DNA of 64,000 nucleotides from Clostridium saccharoperbutylacetonicum N1-4(HMT). Its GTDB lineage: Bacteria; Bacillota; Clostridia; Clostridiales; Clostridiaceae. The stretch covers positions 3,595,001-3,659,000 of the forward strand of contig NC_020291.1 in NCBI RefSeq assembly GCF_000340885.1, in the 5' to 3' direction. The notes below the pieces were generated by a model. The model searched no databases. It was not told the origin of the DNA and saw only the letters and a list, made by a program, of their open reading frames with translations. Positions 45,729-54,707 of this stretch are shown here, piece by piece (position 1 is the first letter of the stretch; each line of letters starts with the position of its first letter). The position numbers and the translations under genes are program-made.

Positions 45729-47177
45729 TTAAAGAACTTCTTTAACAGCTTCTTTCATTCCAACTTTTTCGATTATTTCTAAGTAACCAGATACTTTATC
45801 AGTTAATCCTGGAACATCGTTCAAGTTGCTTCCCCAGTTCTTTTCATATCCAAGAACCCCTGTCACAACCTTCTTTAAACCTTCGCTTGTTCCATCACAG
45901 TTTGTCCATAGATTCTTAAATAATTCTAAAATATCTTCATCATCTGAAAGTTGAATATCTTCGTCTCCTCTTTTTCCTTTATAGAATTCTATTAAAGCAG
46001 CAATAGAGAATACTAATTTCTTAGGTAATTCACCTTTTCTCTTTAAGTATTCAGTTAAGCTTGGTAAATCTCTTGTCTTATATTTTGACATAGAGTTTAA
46101 TGCTATACTCATTAAATAGTGTTTTACATATGGATTTCTAAATCTTTCTATTATGGCATCTGCAAATTCAACTAATTCATCGTGTGGAAGATCTAATGTT
46201 GGTATAATTTCATCATAAATTACTTCATGAACATATTTACCTATTACTTCGTGATCTACTGATTCTCCAACAGTTTCTAATCCATAAAGATATGCAACTG
46301 GTACCATTGCTGTATGTGGTCCATTAAGTATTCTTACTTTTCTAGTTCTATATGGAGTCATATCATCTACAACTTTGATGTTTAATCCTGCTTTATCTAT
46401 TGGTAATTCATCTTTTACTGATTGTGGTCCTTCAATTACCCATAGGTGGAAGATTTCACCTACATCTACTAAATTATCATCATAACCGATTTCTTTTCTA
46501 ACTTCTTCAATTGTATCTCTTGGATATCCTGGTACAATTCTATCTACTAAACTGCAGCAGAAAGTATTAGCTTCATTAATCCAATTAACAAATTCTTGTC
46601 CTAAATTCCATACTTCAGCATATTTTAATACTATTTCTTTTAATTTTTCACCATTTCTATCGATAAGTTCACATGGTATTATAATTAATCCTTTATCGCT
46701 TGCACCATTAAATGCCTTAAATCTACGATATAAAAGTGCTGTTAATTTTGCAGGATATCCTTTTTGGCATCCACCTTCTAATTTATCATCAGCTTCAAAA
46801 GCTATTCCAGCTTCTGTAGTATTAGAAACTATAAATCTTAATTCAGGATTTTCTCCAACTTTTAAATATTCTTCATAATCTCTGTATGGATTGATTCCTC
46901 TGCTTATACTATTCATAACCTTATGAGTTCTTACAGCTTTTCCATTTTGCATACCTTGAAGATATAGTGTATATAATCCATCTTGATCATTTAACATATC
47001 AACTAAACCATTTTCTAATGGTTGTACTACTACTACACTTCCATTAAAACCAGCTTCATCATTCATCTTATCTATTTGCCAATCAACAAAGGCTCTTAGA
47101 AAATTTCCTTCTCCAAATTGTAATACTTTTTCAGGATAACTTTTAAACTCTTTATATGTTTCCTTATTTAACTTCAT
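45729..47177 (-). CDS. uxaB: Tagaturonate reductase (altronate oxidoreductase)
   Basis: A 482-residue polyol-type long-chain dehydrogenase. It reduces D-tagaturonate to D-altronate with NADH. The N-terminal [14 protein letters not shown] is the UxaB nucleotide-binding start, and [13 protein letters not shown] includes the catalytic lysine/asparagine/histidine region typical of mannitol/altronate dehydrogenases. The start ATG 47177 follows GGAGG; an in-frame ATG at 47192 lies upstream of that site. Fructuronate reductase (UxuB) is related, but the pairing with uxaA is decisive. Confidence 0.92.
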   Translation of the reverse strand: MKLNKETYKEFKSYPEKVLQFGEGNFLRAFVDWQIDKMNDEAGFNGSVVVVQPLENGLVDMLNDQDGLYTLYLQGMQNGKAVRTHKVMNSISRGINPYRDYEEYLKVGENPELRFIVSNTTEAGIAFEADDKLEGGCQKGYPAKLTALLYRRFKAFNGASDKGLIIIPCELIDRNGEKLKEIVLKYAEVWNLGQEFVNWINEANTFCCSLVDRIVPGYPRDTIEEVRKEIGYDDNLVDVGEIFHLWVIEGPQSVKDELPIDKAGLNIKVVDDMTPYRTRKVRILNGPHTAMVPVAYLYGLETVGESVDHEVIGKYVHEVIYDEIIPTLDLPHDELVEFADAIIERFRNPYVKHYLMSIALNSMSKYKTRDLPSLTEYLKRKGELPKKLVFSIAALIEFYKGKRGDEDIQLSDDEDILELFKNLWTNCDGTSEGLKKVVTGVLGYEKNWGSNLNDVPGLTDKVSGYLEIIEKVGMKEAVKEVL

Positions 47178-47216
47178 AGATCTTTCCTCCAAATATTCTA
47201 TTTAGGTATTTTTATT

Positions 47217-47290
47217 TCAATACACAATTCACAATGCAAAATATTTATAAACAAACTTTAATATCATACATTGTCAATTGTTCATTGACT
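47217..47290. repeat. Degenerate MITE-like repeat between eda and uxaB
   Basis: ACACAATTCACAATG near 47221 and CATTGTCAATTGTTCATTG near 47270 are imperfect inverted arms. The same CACAATTCACA word occurs in the larger repeat at 45493-45620. It looks like a decayed copy of that repeat. Confidence 0.45.
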
Positions 47291-47443
47291 TTTAAAAAAC
47301 TAAATTTGCAAAATAGTTAATATAAATTTCATATTTATCTTTTACTTAATTAGTGTATTTAGAGATAGGATACACTTAATATAATTAAGCTTTTAAAATC
47401 ATATCAAATAAATATCTAACTATTTTACACTTGTAAGATAATT

Positions 47444-48085
47444 CTACTTCTTTGCTTTTTCAAACGCTTCTACAAATTGTTTAGCAGTCTTTTCAACTAA
47501 TTCAAAGTCACCAGTCTTTGCTCCTTTAGTTAAATCACCACCAGTACCAACAACAACAGCTCCAGCTTCAATCCACTCATGTAAATTAGCTACTGTTACT
47601 CCACCAGTTGGCATAAAATCACCTTGAGGAAGTGGTCCTTTAAATGATTTAATTACAGATGGTCCATAAAGATTAGCTGGGAATATTTTAACAACATCAA
47701 CCCCGTATTCAAAAGCAGTAACTGCATCTTTTACAGTCATTACTCCAGGCATAACTAAAACTTTATATCTATTGCAAAGTTTTAAAGTTTCAACGTCCAA
47801 ATATGGACTAACAATAAATTGTGCTCCCGCTAAAATACAAGCCCTTGCAGTTTCAGAATCTAAAACCGTACCAGCTCCAACTATTATATCTGTACCTTCA
47901 TATTTTTCTACAGCTTCTTTAATTACATCTATAGGATTTGGAACAGTCATAGTCATTTCCATGATTTTTATTCCACCCTTAGAAACTGCATCAACTATTT
48001 TTATAGCTTCTTCCTTTGAATCGCCTCTAACTACAGCTACAACTCCAGCTTCTTTAATTTTTTGTAATACTACTTCTCTTCTCAT
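47444..48085 (-). CDS. eda: KDPG (2-keto-3-deoxy-6-phosphogluconate) aldolase
   Basis: A 213-residue class I aldolase that splits KDPG to pyruvate and glyceraldehyde-3-phosphate, the last step of hexuronate breakdown. Schiff-base Lys133 lies in VVKIFPA, Glu43 in MEMTMTVP, and the phosphate-binding GGV/GTGGDL region near the end is present. The start ATG 48085 follows GAGGCGAAAAAA and gives the usual family length. A longer reading from 48166 would run through an operator-like sequence. KDPGal aldolase is a close alternative. Confidence 0.9.
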   Translation of the reverse strand: MRREVVLQKIKEAGVVAVVRGDSKEEAIKIVDAVSKGGIKIMEMTMTVPNPIDVIKEAVEKYEGTDIIVGAGTVLDSETARACILAGAQFIVSPYLDVETLKLCNRYKVLVMPGVMTVKDAVTAFEYGVDVVKIFPANLYGPSVIKSFKGPLPQGDFMPTGGVTVANLHEWIEAGAVVVGTGGDLTKGAKTGDFELVEKTAKQFVEAFEKAKK

Positions 48086-48159
48086 TTTTTTCGCCTCAAC
48101 TATCACGATATTTTCACAGCTATAATACTTATGTGAACTTATCATTTTATTTTTAAACA

Positions 48160-48174
48160 TGCGCAATTCCCAAG
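48160..48174. promoter_or_regulatory. Operator-like arm upstream of eda, copy 1
   Basis: TGCGCAATTCCCAAG lies 75 bases before the eda start and is matched in inverse orientation at 48256-48270. A 15-base element in two copies flanking a promoter region suggests a regulator site or DNA loop. Confidence 0.5.
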
Positions 48175-48255
48175 TTGGTTAATTATAATCATTAATTATG
48201 GTATAAATATTATGGGATTATGATGGATTTTAATATTATTTAAAATTTTTATTTT

Positions 48256-48270
48256 CTTGAGAATTGCGCA
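48256..48270. promoter_or_regulatory. Operator-like arm upstream of eda, copy 2
   Basis: CTTGAGAATTGCGCA is the inverse of copy 1 with a single mismatch. It lies between uxaC and eda. Together the arms could pair, but the loop of 81 bases makes a protein-binding role more likely. Confidence 0.5.
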
Positions 48271-48304
48271 AAATTATATATTAATAAGTTATAAAATAAC
48301 TCAT

Positions 48305-49705
48305 TTACATATTGAAATAATTATTAGCATTGTTATAGCTAATATCTGAAACTATTTTACCTAAAACTTCATAATCATCAGGGAATTCGCCATTATCAAC
48401 CCATTCACCTATCACATTACAAAGTATTCTTCTGAAGTATTCATGTCTTGTATAAGATAAGAAACTTCTTGAATCAGTAAGCATTCCAACAAATGTACTT
48501 AACATTCCTAAACTAGCAAGTGATTTTATTTGTTCTTGCATACCAGTTTTGTGATCGTTAAACCACCAAGCTGAACCAAATTGTAATTTACCTTTTATTC
48601 CATCACCTTGGAAACATCCTATTAATGTTCCGATAGTAGAATTATCATTTGCATTTAAGCTATATATTATAGTTTTAGGAAGTGCATTTTCCATGTTTAA
48701 AGCATTTAATAATCTTGAAAGTGGAATTGCAACTTCAGTATCATTTAATGAATCAAATCCTGTATCAGGACCTAATACTTTGAACATCTTAGTATTATTA
48801 TCTCTAACACAATTCATGTGAAATTGATTTGTCCAGTTTAAATCATGATATAGTTTTCCAAAGAATTTTAAAACAAATACTCTAAATTTGTTTTCAGCTT
48901 CAAATGAAACACTACCATTCTTTAATACATTAACAAATATTTCAGCTACTTCTTCCTTAGAAGCATTTCCAACAGGAACAAAATCTAAGGCATTATCAGA
49001 AACTCTACATCCAACTTCATGGAAGAATTCAACTCTCTTCTTTAAAGCTTCTAAATATTCATCAAAGTTTGTGATTTTATTTCCAACAACTTCTTCCAAT
49101 TTATTGAACCATTCTTTAAATGTTTCTTTATTAATTCCTAATGCTTTATCAGGCCTAAATGCTGGTAAAACTTTAATATCAAAACTCTTATCTTCTTTTA
49201 TAGCTAAATGATATTCTAATGAATCTATTGGATCATCTGTAGTGCATATCACTTTAACATTTGACTTTTTAATAAGACCTCTTACTCTGAATTCTTCAGT
49301 ATTTAGCATTTTATTTACTTTTTCCCAAATAGCTGGTGCTGTTTTTTCATTTAATGTTTCTTCAACTCCAAAATATCTCTTCAATTCTAGATGTGTCCAA
49401 TGATATAATGGATTTCCAATAGCCATTGAAATTGTTTTTGCCCATGCTAAAAACTTTTCATAATCGCTTCCATCTCCAGTTATAAACTTTTCATCTATAC
49501 CGAAAGTTCTCATTTGTCTCCATTTATAGTGGTCCCCATAAAGCCAAACTTGAGTTATATTTTCAAATTGTTTATTGTCTAATATTTCTTTTGGATTAAT
49601 GTGACAATGATAATCTATGATCGGCATTTTCTCAGAATAATCATGATATAATTTTTGAGCCACCTCACTAGATAATAAAAAATTTTCATCCATAAATTTT
49701 TTCAT
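48305..49705 (-). CDS. uxaC: Glucuronate/galacturonate isomerase
   Basis: A 466-residue UxaC of the amidohydrolase-like superfamily. It converts D-galacturonate to D-tagaturonate and D-glucuronate to D-fructuronate. DYHCHINPKE near residue 31 holds the HxH metal site, and WWFNDHKTGM and LTDSRSFLSY are conserved C-terminal motifs. Length is typical. The ATG follows GAGAAGGA. A perfect 14-base palindrome (TGTTCACGTGAACA) lies about 50 bases upstream and is probably the operator. Confidence 0.95.
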   Translation of the reverse strand: MKKFMDENFLLSSEVAQKLYHDYSEKMPIIDYHCHINPKEILDNKQFENITQVWLYGDHYKWRQMRTFGIDEKFITGDGSDYEKFLAWAKTISMAIGNPLYHWTHLELKRYFGVEETLNEKTAPAIWEKVNKMLNTEEFRVRGLIKKSNVKVICTTDDPIDSLEYHLAIKEDKSFDIKVLPAFRPDKALGINKETFKEWFNKLEEVVGNKITNFDEYLEALKKRVEFFHEVGCRVSDNALDFVPVGNASKEEVAEIFVNVLKNGSVSFEAENKFRVFVLKFFGKLYHDLNWTNQFHMNCVRDNNTKMFKVLGPDTGFDSLNDTEVAIPLSRLLNALNMENALPKTIIYSLNANDNSTIGTLIGCFQGDGIKGKLQFGSAWWFNDHKTGMQEQIKSLASLGMLSTFVGMLTDSRSFLSYTRHEYFRRILCNVIGEWVDNGEFPDDYEVLGKIVSDISYNNANNYFNM

Positions 49706-49756
49706 AGTAAAATCCTTCTCTCTTTATTTTCCGCAAACATTATGGAATAGTGCCAT

Positions 49757-49770
49757 TGTTCACGTGAACA
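49757..49770. promoter_or_regulatory. LacI-type operator upstream of uxaC
   Basis: TGTTCACGTGAACA is a perfect palindrome centred on CG, 52 bases before the uxaC start. Related sites occur at 51922-51935 and 52004-52015, near the local LacI-type gene. Confidence 0.65.
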
Positions 49771-49846
49771 TTTATCTTTTTTTATTATATTAGTATTTTA
49801 ATTAAAATGCAACTTTTTTTATTAACATTAATTTAATGTTAATCTA

Positions 49847-51259
49847 TTATTCAAGCATACCATTTTCCCATTTACCTTCTTGAAGATCTTGTGCAACTTT
49901 TCTATATTTATCATCTGGTAAGTTGTGTAATACCCCTACAACAATAGCAGCCAATGCTAATGCTACTGCTGGATATAATGTCATAGCACCTTTAATTCCA
50001 AGTAATGTTTCTGCACTTTGCTGTGCATTTGCAACGTATCCAGTCATTCCTAATACACTTGCACTTACAATAGCAGCTAAAGATTGAGCTATCTTTCTTG
50101 AGAAATTAAACGCTGCATATGTCACACCTTCTTTTCTTATTCCAGTATGCCAGTGACCATAATCTATTGCATCTGTAACGAATGCCCAAGTCACCCCATT
50201 CGGAATAGCTAATCCTACATAACCAATAGTTACAAGTGTTATGAAAATTGTTGGATCTGCTTGATTAGTTGGCATAATAAAATTCAATCCATTAGCGACA
50301 ATACCTATCAATAGTCCTGAAATTGCAGTTTTCTTCTTACCAAATTTCTTTACTAAAAATGGTATTGCAAATATACCAATTACAGAACATCCAATCATTA
50401 TACCGTTAACTTTTGGCTGAAGTGCTATATCTCCTAGGTTATATTGACAAAAGAATATCATCATTTGGTTATTAGTATTCATAGCAGAAATAGTGAATAA
50501 TTGCATAAGAATTAAACATAATAGTGGTCTATTTGTAAATATTACTTTAATGTAGTCTTTCGCAGATGCCTTTTCTGATTTACCATTTCTATTAACTACG
50601 ACATGTTCTTTAGTATTAGTGAAACAAATAAAGAATGAAATAACTCCTATACAAGCCATAACTGCAGCTGCAATAGGATACCCAATTTTTTTATCATTGA
50701 ACATCATAAGAATAGGTACAAAAGCTACTCCAGTTATTAATTGAGCTCCAAGAGATCCAGCTTGTCTAAATGTTGCCAATTGGCTTCTTTCTTCTACATC
50801 TCTTGTCATTACTGATGCTAGAGATCCATAAGGAACATTAGTAAATGAATACATAAGCCCCCATATCATATATGTTACATAACCATATACAATTTTTGAT
50901 GTAAGTGAAATATTTGGCATAGTAAATGTAATCACAGTTAGTATTGCTAAAATTATACTAGATATCATCATTACAGGTCTAAATTTACCTGATTTCCCAG
51001 CTTTTCTCCCATCAATTATTGAACCTGCTAATGGATCCATAAAAGCATCAAATATCTTTGTAAATGCAAATATTCCACCAACAGCTGCAGCACCAATTCC
51101 ACAAGTATCTACAAAAAATTTTGTAAGATATGATTGTCCTAAGTCAAACATAAATCCATTTCCAAAATCTCCAAAACCATATGAAATTTTTTCTCTTAAA
51201 CTTAACTTAGTATTTCCATTGTCAGAACCTTTAGTCTGACTATTCTTCGATTGTTCCAT
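49847..51259 (-). CDS. GPH-family hexuronate symporter candidate
   Basis: A 470-residue glycoside-pentoside-hexuronide:cation symporter with about 12 membrane segments. Conserved features include FDAFMDPLAGSIIDG near residue 75 and GIRKEGVTYAAFNF near 380. It lies directly upstream of uxaC and downstream of a HIT gene, so uptake of galacturonate or glucuronate is likely. The ATG follows AAGGAGG. It is a different subgroup from the symporter at 40618-42159, which may take longer oligomers. Confidence 0.87.
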   Translation of the reverse strand: MEQSKNSQTKGSDNGNTKLSLREKISYGFGDFGNGFMFDLGQSYLTKFFVDTCGIGAAAVGGIFAFTKIFDAFMDPLAGSIIDGRKAGKSGKFRPVMMISSIILAILTVITFTMPNISLTSKIVYGYVTYMIWGLMYSFTNVPYGSLASVMTRDVEERSQLATFRQAGSLGAQLITGVAFVPILMMFNDKKIGYPIAAAVMACIGVISFFICFTNTKEHVVVNRNGKSEKASAKDYIKVIFTNRPLLCLILMQLFTISAMNTNNQMMIFFCQYNLGDIALQPKVNGIMIGCSVIGIFAIPFLVKKFGKKKTAISGLLIGIVANGLNFIMPTNQADPTIFITLVTIGYVGLAIPNGVTWAFVTDAIDYGHWHTGIRKEGVTYAAFNFSRKIAQSLAAIVSASVLGMTGYVANAQQSAETLLGIKGAMTLYPAVALALAAIVVGVLHNLPDDKYRKVAQDLQEGKWENGMLE

Positions 51260-51308
51260 TTTTATCCTCCTTATCTAAGCATTATAATGCTTAGACTTAT
51301 ACAACTTA

Positions 51309-51731
51309 TTATAAATTTTTCTTGACTTTGTCTATCAATTCATTATATTCTTCATCACTTAAATACACTTGTTGTGGGTTCATTTCAAATGTTCCTCCCC
51401 ATGAAGGACCTCCTTCATATTTGGGTACTAAGTGAAAATGAAGATGTTTCATTGTATCAGCGAATGCTCCATAATTTATTTTATTAGGAGTAAAAGCTTT
51501 ATGTATAGCTTGCGCAACCCTACGAACATCTTTAATAAATGAACTAGCTTCTTGTTCAGTCAATTCAGCAACTTCGCTCTTATGTTCTTTAAAAACCACA
51601 TTACATCTCCCTTTATAAGTTTGTTCTTTAAACAAATATACTGTTGATACTTCTAAATCACATATTTTAATCATTAGCTTATCAAGTTCTTCGTTCTTTG
51701 AACAATAAAAACATTTTTCATCAAAGTTCAT
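51309..51731 (-). CDS. HIT family hydrolase in the hexuronate cluster
   Basis: A 140-residue histidine-triad protein with HLHFHLVPK (His96, His98, His100), the nucleotide hydrolase/transferase signature. An N-terminal CFYC pair and Cys43 may bind zinc. Start ATG 51731 follows GGAGG. It sits 49 bases before the GPH symporter gene on the same strand, behind three operator-like sites, so it seems to be part of the uronate regulon. What it does there is unknown; a role on a nucleotide sugar or acyl/sugar-AMP is possible. Confidence 0.82.
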   Translation of the reverse strand: MNFDEKCFYCSKNEELDKLMIKICDLEVSTVYLFKEQTYKGRCNVVFKEHKSEVAELTEQEASSFIKDVRRVAQAIHKAFTPNKINYGAFADTMKHLHFHLVPKYEGGPSWGGTFEMNPQQVYLSDEEYNELIDKVKKNL

Positions 51732-51891
51732 TTTTATTACCTCCAAATTTTAATATTTATATTAACTTAATTATAAATACTACATATATAACATTTACAA
51801 TTAAAATTATATAAAGCTTTACTTTCTAATACTATGTTAAATCCTTGTCAATCATTTCCATGTTTGTACAATATAATTTACTTAGTAACGG

Positions 51892-51901
51892 TTTACGTAA
51901 A
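51892..51901. promoter_or_regulatory. ACGT-centred palindrome upstream of HIT gene
   Basis: TTTACGTAAA is a perfect 10-base palindrome. It is a weaker relative of the GTTAACGTTAAC site nearby. Confidence 0.4.
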
Positions 51902-51921
51902 TAACATAAGTTTACATGGTT

Positions 51922-51935
51922 TGTTAACGTGAACA
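51922..51935. promoter_or_regulatory. LacI-type operator upstream of HIT/symporter unit
   Basis: TGTTAACGTGAACA differs by one base from the perfect palindrome upstream of uxaC. It lies about 190 bases before the HIT start. Confidence 0.6.
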
Positions 51936-52003
51936 ATTTTAAATAAAGATATAACTCACTTCTAACATTATATTATTTCTAAATTAAGAATGCAATAGTT
52001 TTA

Positions 52004-52015
52004 GTTAACGTTAAC
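52004..52015. promoter_or_regulatory. LacI-type operator near the regulator's 3' end
   Basis: GTTAACGTTAAC is a perfect 12-base palindrome about 80 bases from site 51922. The pair could allow looping by a tetrameric or dimeric LacI-family repressor. Confidence 0.6.
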
Positions 52016-52021
52016 AAAAAT

Positions 52022-52066
52022 TTTTCTAAGATAATTAGTGATTTTGTCATTAATCATCTTAGAAAA
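52022..52066 (-). terminator. Terminator of the LacI-type gene
   Basis: TTTTCTAAGAT and ATCTTAGAAAA form a perfect 11-base stem with further ATTA/TAAT pairing inside. It begins five bases after the regulator stop and is followed by an A/T run. Confidence 0.8.
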
Positions 52067-52070
52067 CAAC

Positions 52071-53069
52071 TTATAATTTTTTAACTGATTTTCTCATTAC
52101 AAGCTTTGATTCTATAAACACTTTGTTTCTATCAATCTCTTTATTATTTATTAGATTTAAAATATAAGTGCCTCCATATTTACTCATTGTCAACGAATCT
52201 TTTTTTACACTTGATAATGTTGGTGTTACATAATTACAAAAATTACTATCATCAAAGCCTATAATTGAAATATCATCAGGAACGCTTAAACCGCTTTCTG
52301 ATATAGCTTTCATAGCTCCAACAGCAATATCATCGTTAGAACAAAATACTGCTGTAGGTTTTTCATCTAATTCTAATAATTTATTCATGCTTATGTACCC
52401 ACTCTGTAAATCGTACTTACCACTTATAATCAATTCTTCATTAATAGGAATATTATTATCTTCTAATGCTTTTATATATCCTTTTCTTCTATATGAACTA
52501 GATTCAAATTCTTTATTTCCTTCTATTAATGCTATTCTTTTATGATTATTTTCTATAAAATATGTAACAGCATCGTACGACCCTTTAGTATCATCTGACA
52601 TAATATTTATTATTTTATCATCATCAATATTTCTATTTATGACTACAGTTGGTATATTTTTTTCTAGTATAGTTTTTATAAATTTATCATCGTTCTTACT
52701 TTGGCTTACAACTATTATTCCATCAAAATTTTTATTATCAATTGGATGTGAATATTCATAATCATCAATTCCTCTAATGACTAAATTATATTCTTTATCC
52801 ATGACCTTATTTACACCTTTAATAATTTCATGGAAAAATGTATCTGAAGTTCCTTCACTAATGGAAGAAAAGAAAATTCCTATAACATATGATTTTAATA
52901 AAACCAAACTTTTAGCACTATAATTTGGAACATAATTTAATTCCTTTGCTAAAGCTTTAATTTTAACCTTTGTTTCTTCATTTATGTATGGGCTATTGTT
53001 AAGTGCTCTTGACACTGTTGTATGAGAAACGTTAGCCAATTTTGCAATATCTTTTATAGTAACACTCAT
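52071..53069 (-). CDS. LacI family regulator of the hexuronate cluster
   Basis: A 332-residue LacI/GalR repressor. The helix-turn-helix and hinge (MSVTIKDIAKLANVSHTTVS, then RALNNSP and the hinge near 48-58) are followed by a periplasmic-binding-protein-like sensor domain (about 60-330) with GFDDSNFC and PTAVFCSND. The ATG follows GAGGAGTA. Position next to the uronate genes and the ACGT-centred palindromes around them suggests it controls HIT, the symporter and uxaC. The inducer is inferred to be a hexuronate or a pathway intermediate. Confidence 0.88.
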   Translation of the reverse strand: MSVTIKDIAKLANVSHTTVSRALNNSPYINEETKVKIKALAKELNYVPNYSAKSLVLLKSYVIGIFFSSISEGTSDTFFHEIIKGVNKVMDKEYNLVIRGIDDYEYSHPIDNKNFDGIIVVSQSKNDDKFIKTILEKNIPTVVINRNIDDDKIINIMSDDTKGSYDAVTYFIENNHKRIALIEGNKEFESSSYRRKGYIKALEDNNIPINEELIISGKYDLQSGYISMNKLLELDEKPTAVFCSNDDIAVGAMKAISESGLSVPDDISIIGFDDSNFCNYVTPTLSSVKKDSLTMSKYGGTYILNLINNKEIDRNKVFIESKLVMRKSVKKL

Positions 53070-53231
53070 TACTCCTCTGCACCCCTTATTAATATTATGA
53101 ATTTATTCTACCATATTGTATAAAATATGCAAAAATATATTATAATTCAATTCTTATATTAATCATAAGCATATTTAACAATATAATTCCTCTATTATTA
53201 TAGACTTAAATTTATATATAATATATTAATT

Positions 53232-54473
53232 TTAATTGTTTTGGCAATATTTTTCTATAGTTTCTGCAACTCTTTTTGCTTGAACTACAGCTTCAACAAC
53301 AGTTTTTGCACCTGTCACTACATCTCCTGATGCAAAAGTTCCTCTTTTAGTTGTATTTCCATTTTCATCAGTTATTAATAATCCCCATCTATTTGTATTC
53401 AACTCTGTTGTATTTGAAACAATGTTAGTTCTTGGAGTTTGACTTACAGCAATAATTGTTGAATTGCAATTAAAAAACTCCTCTTTTCCTTCGATGGTTT
53501 TAGTAAACATTTTTCCATCAGAATCTATTACATTTTCAGTAACTGCAAGTCTCACACCTTCTTCTGTTATTTCTATAGGAGACTTAAATAATTTAAAATT
53601 AATATTATCCTCTTTTGCTTCTCTTATTTCTTGTTTTGTTGCTGACATTTCCTCGAAGCCTTTTCTATATATTATAGTAACTTCCTTTGCACCATTTCGC
53701 TTAGCACTTCTAGCAGCATCCATAGCAACATTTCCAGCTCCAATTACTGCAACCTTATCTCCCAAGCAATAATATTCTGGTGATTTTAGATAATCTATAG
53801 CAAAATGTACATTGCCAAGAGTTTCGCCCTTAATATTCAAAGTCTTTGGATTCCATACTCCAGTTCCAATAAAAACAGCCTTATATCCATCTTCAAATAA
53901 TCTATCAAGAGAAATAACAGGTCCTATAAGAGTGTTTGGCCTAATTTTAACACCAATTTCTACAAGTTTTTCTTCAAGTGTATCAATTAATTTCTTAGGC
54001 AACCTATATTCTGGTATTCCATACCTTAATACTCCCCCTATTTTCACGTGTGCATCAAAAATAGTAACTTTATAGCCTTTCATAGCAAGAATAAAAGCAA
54101 TTGTTATTCCTGCTGGCCCTCCACCAACTATAGCAATTCTATCTTTGTCTTTAGGTACATTACTCAAACTAATTTCTTCTAAGTACTTTTTTGATATTTC
54201 ATGTTCTATATCATGAAAATTAATAGGTTCTCCCTTTATTCCTCTAACGCAATTACCCTTACACTGATCTTCATGAATACAAACTAATGAGCATATTACA
54301 GAAAGTGGATTATTATTGAATAAGATTTCTCCAGCTTCCTTAAGTTTTCCTTCTTTATAAAGTTTTATAATTTCAGGTATAGGTGTATAAATAGGGCAAT
54401 TATCCTTACATCTTGGCACCTTACATAGTAAACATCTTGACGCTTCATTTAATAAAAAATCTATATTTGACAT
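53232..54473 (-). CDS. GltD-like NAD(P)-dependent FAD oxidoreductase
   Basis: A 413-residue homolog of the glutamate synthase small subunit. Two 4Fe-4S cysteine sets (Cys14-26 and Cys61-75) are followed by FAD-binding GGGPAG (118-123) and NAD(P)-binding VIGAGNVAMD. No large glutamate synthase subunit is adjacent, so it probably serves another partner, as many orphan GltD/NfnB-like proteins do. It resembles the C-terminal part of the protein at 1-1185. The ATG follows AGGAGG. It appears to be a single-gene unit. Confidence 0.87.
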   Translation of the reverse strand: MSNIDFLLNEASRCLLCKVPRCKDNCPIYTPIPEIIKLYKEGKLKEAGEILFNNNPLSVICSLVCIHEDQCKGNCVRGIKGEPINFHDIEHEISKKYLEEISLSNVPKDKDRIAIVGGGPAGITIAFILAMKGYKVTIFDAHVKIGGVLRYGIPEYRLPKKLIDTLEEKLVEIGVKIRPNTLIGPVISLDRLFEDGYKAVFIGTGVWNPKTLNIKGETLGNVHFAIDYLKSPEYYCLGDKVAVIGAGNVAMDAARSAKRNGAKEVTIIYRKGFEEMSATKQEIREAKEDNINFKLFKSPIEITEEGVRLAVTENVIDSDGKMFTKTIEGKEEFFNCNSTIIAVSQTPRTNIVSNTTELNTNRWGLLITDENGNTTKRGTFASGDVVTGAKTVVEAVVQAKRVAETIEKYCQNN

Positions 54474-54550
54474 TTATCTAACATTCCTCCTTTGTTTTAT
54501 TATACATTAAGCATAGTAACTCATATTTATATTTATTTCAACTATTTATT

Positions 54551-54589
54551 AAAAAATATGCTACCCTTTTTAATCAAATAGGATAGCAT
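54551..54589 (-). terminator. Terminator of the metH/metF fusion gene
   Basis: ATGCTACCC and GGATAGCAT form a nine-base stem with one mismatch and a 14-base loop. On the minus strand ATTTTTTAATA follows. It lies about 120 bases after the fusion-gene stop. Confidence 0.75.
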
Positions 54590-54707
54590 ATTTAAATATT
54601 TACTCTTTATTATACAAATACAACGTTCCATTTATATGACTAAGAGATAATTAACGTCAAAACATCTATTTAGTCTATTCTCATCAAAATCCCTCTTACT
54701 ATTTTAA

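Larger units (their letters stand above)
51732..52070. other. Operator-rich intergenic region
   Basis: This 339-base gap separates the LacI-type gene from the HIT/symporter unit. It contains ACGT-centred palindromes at 51892-51901, 51922-51935 and 52004-52015 and the terminator of the regulator gene. No additional gene is seen. Confidence 0.65.
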
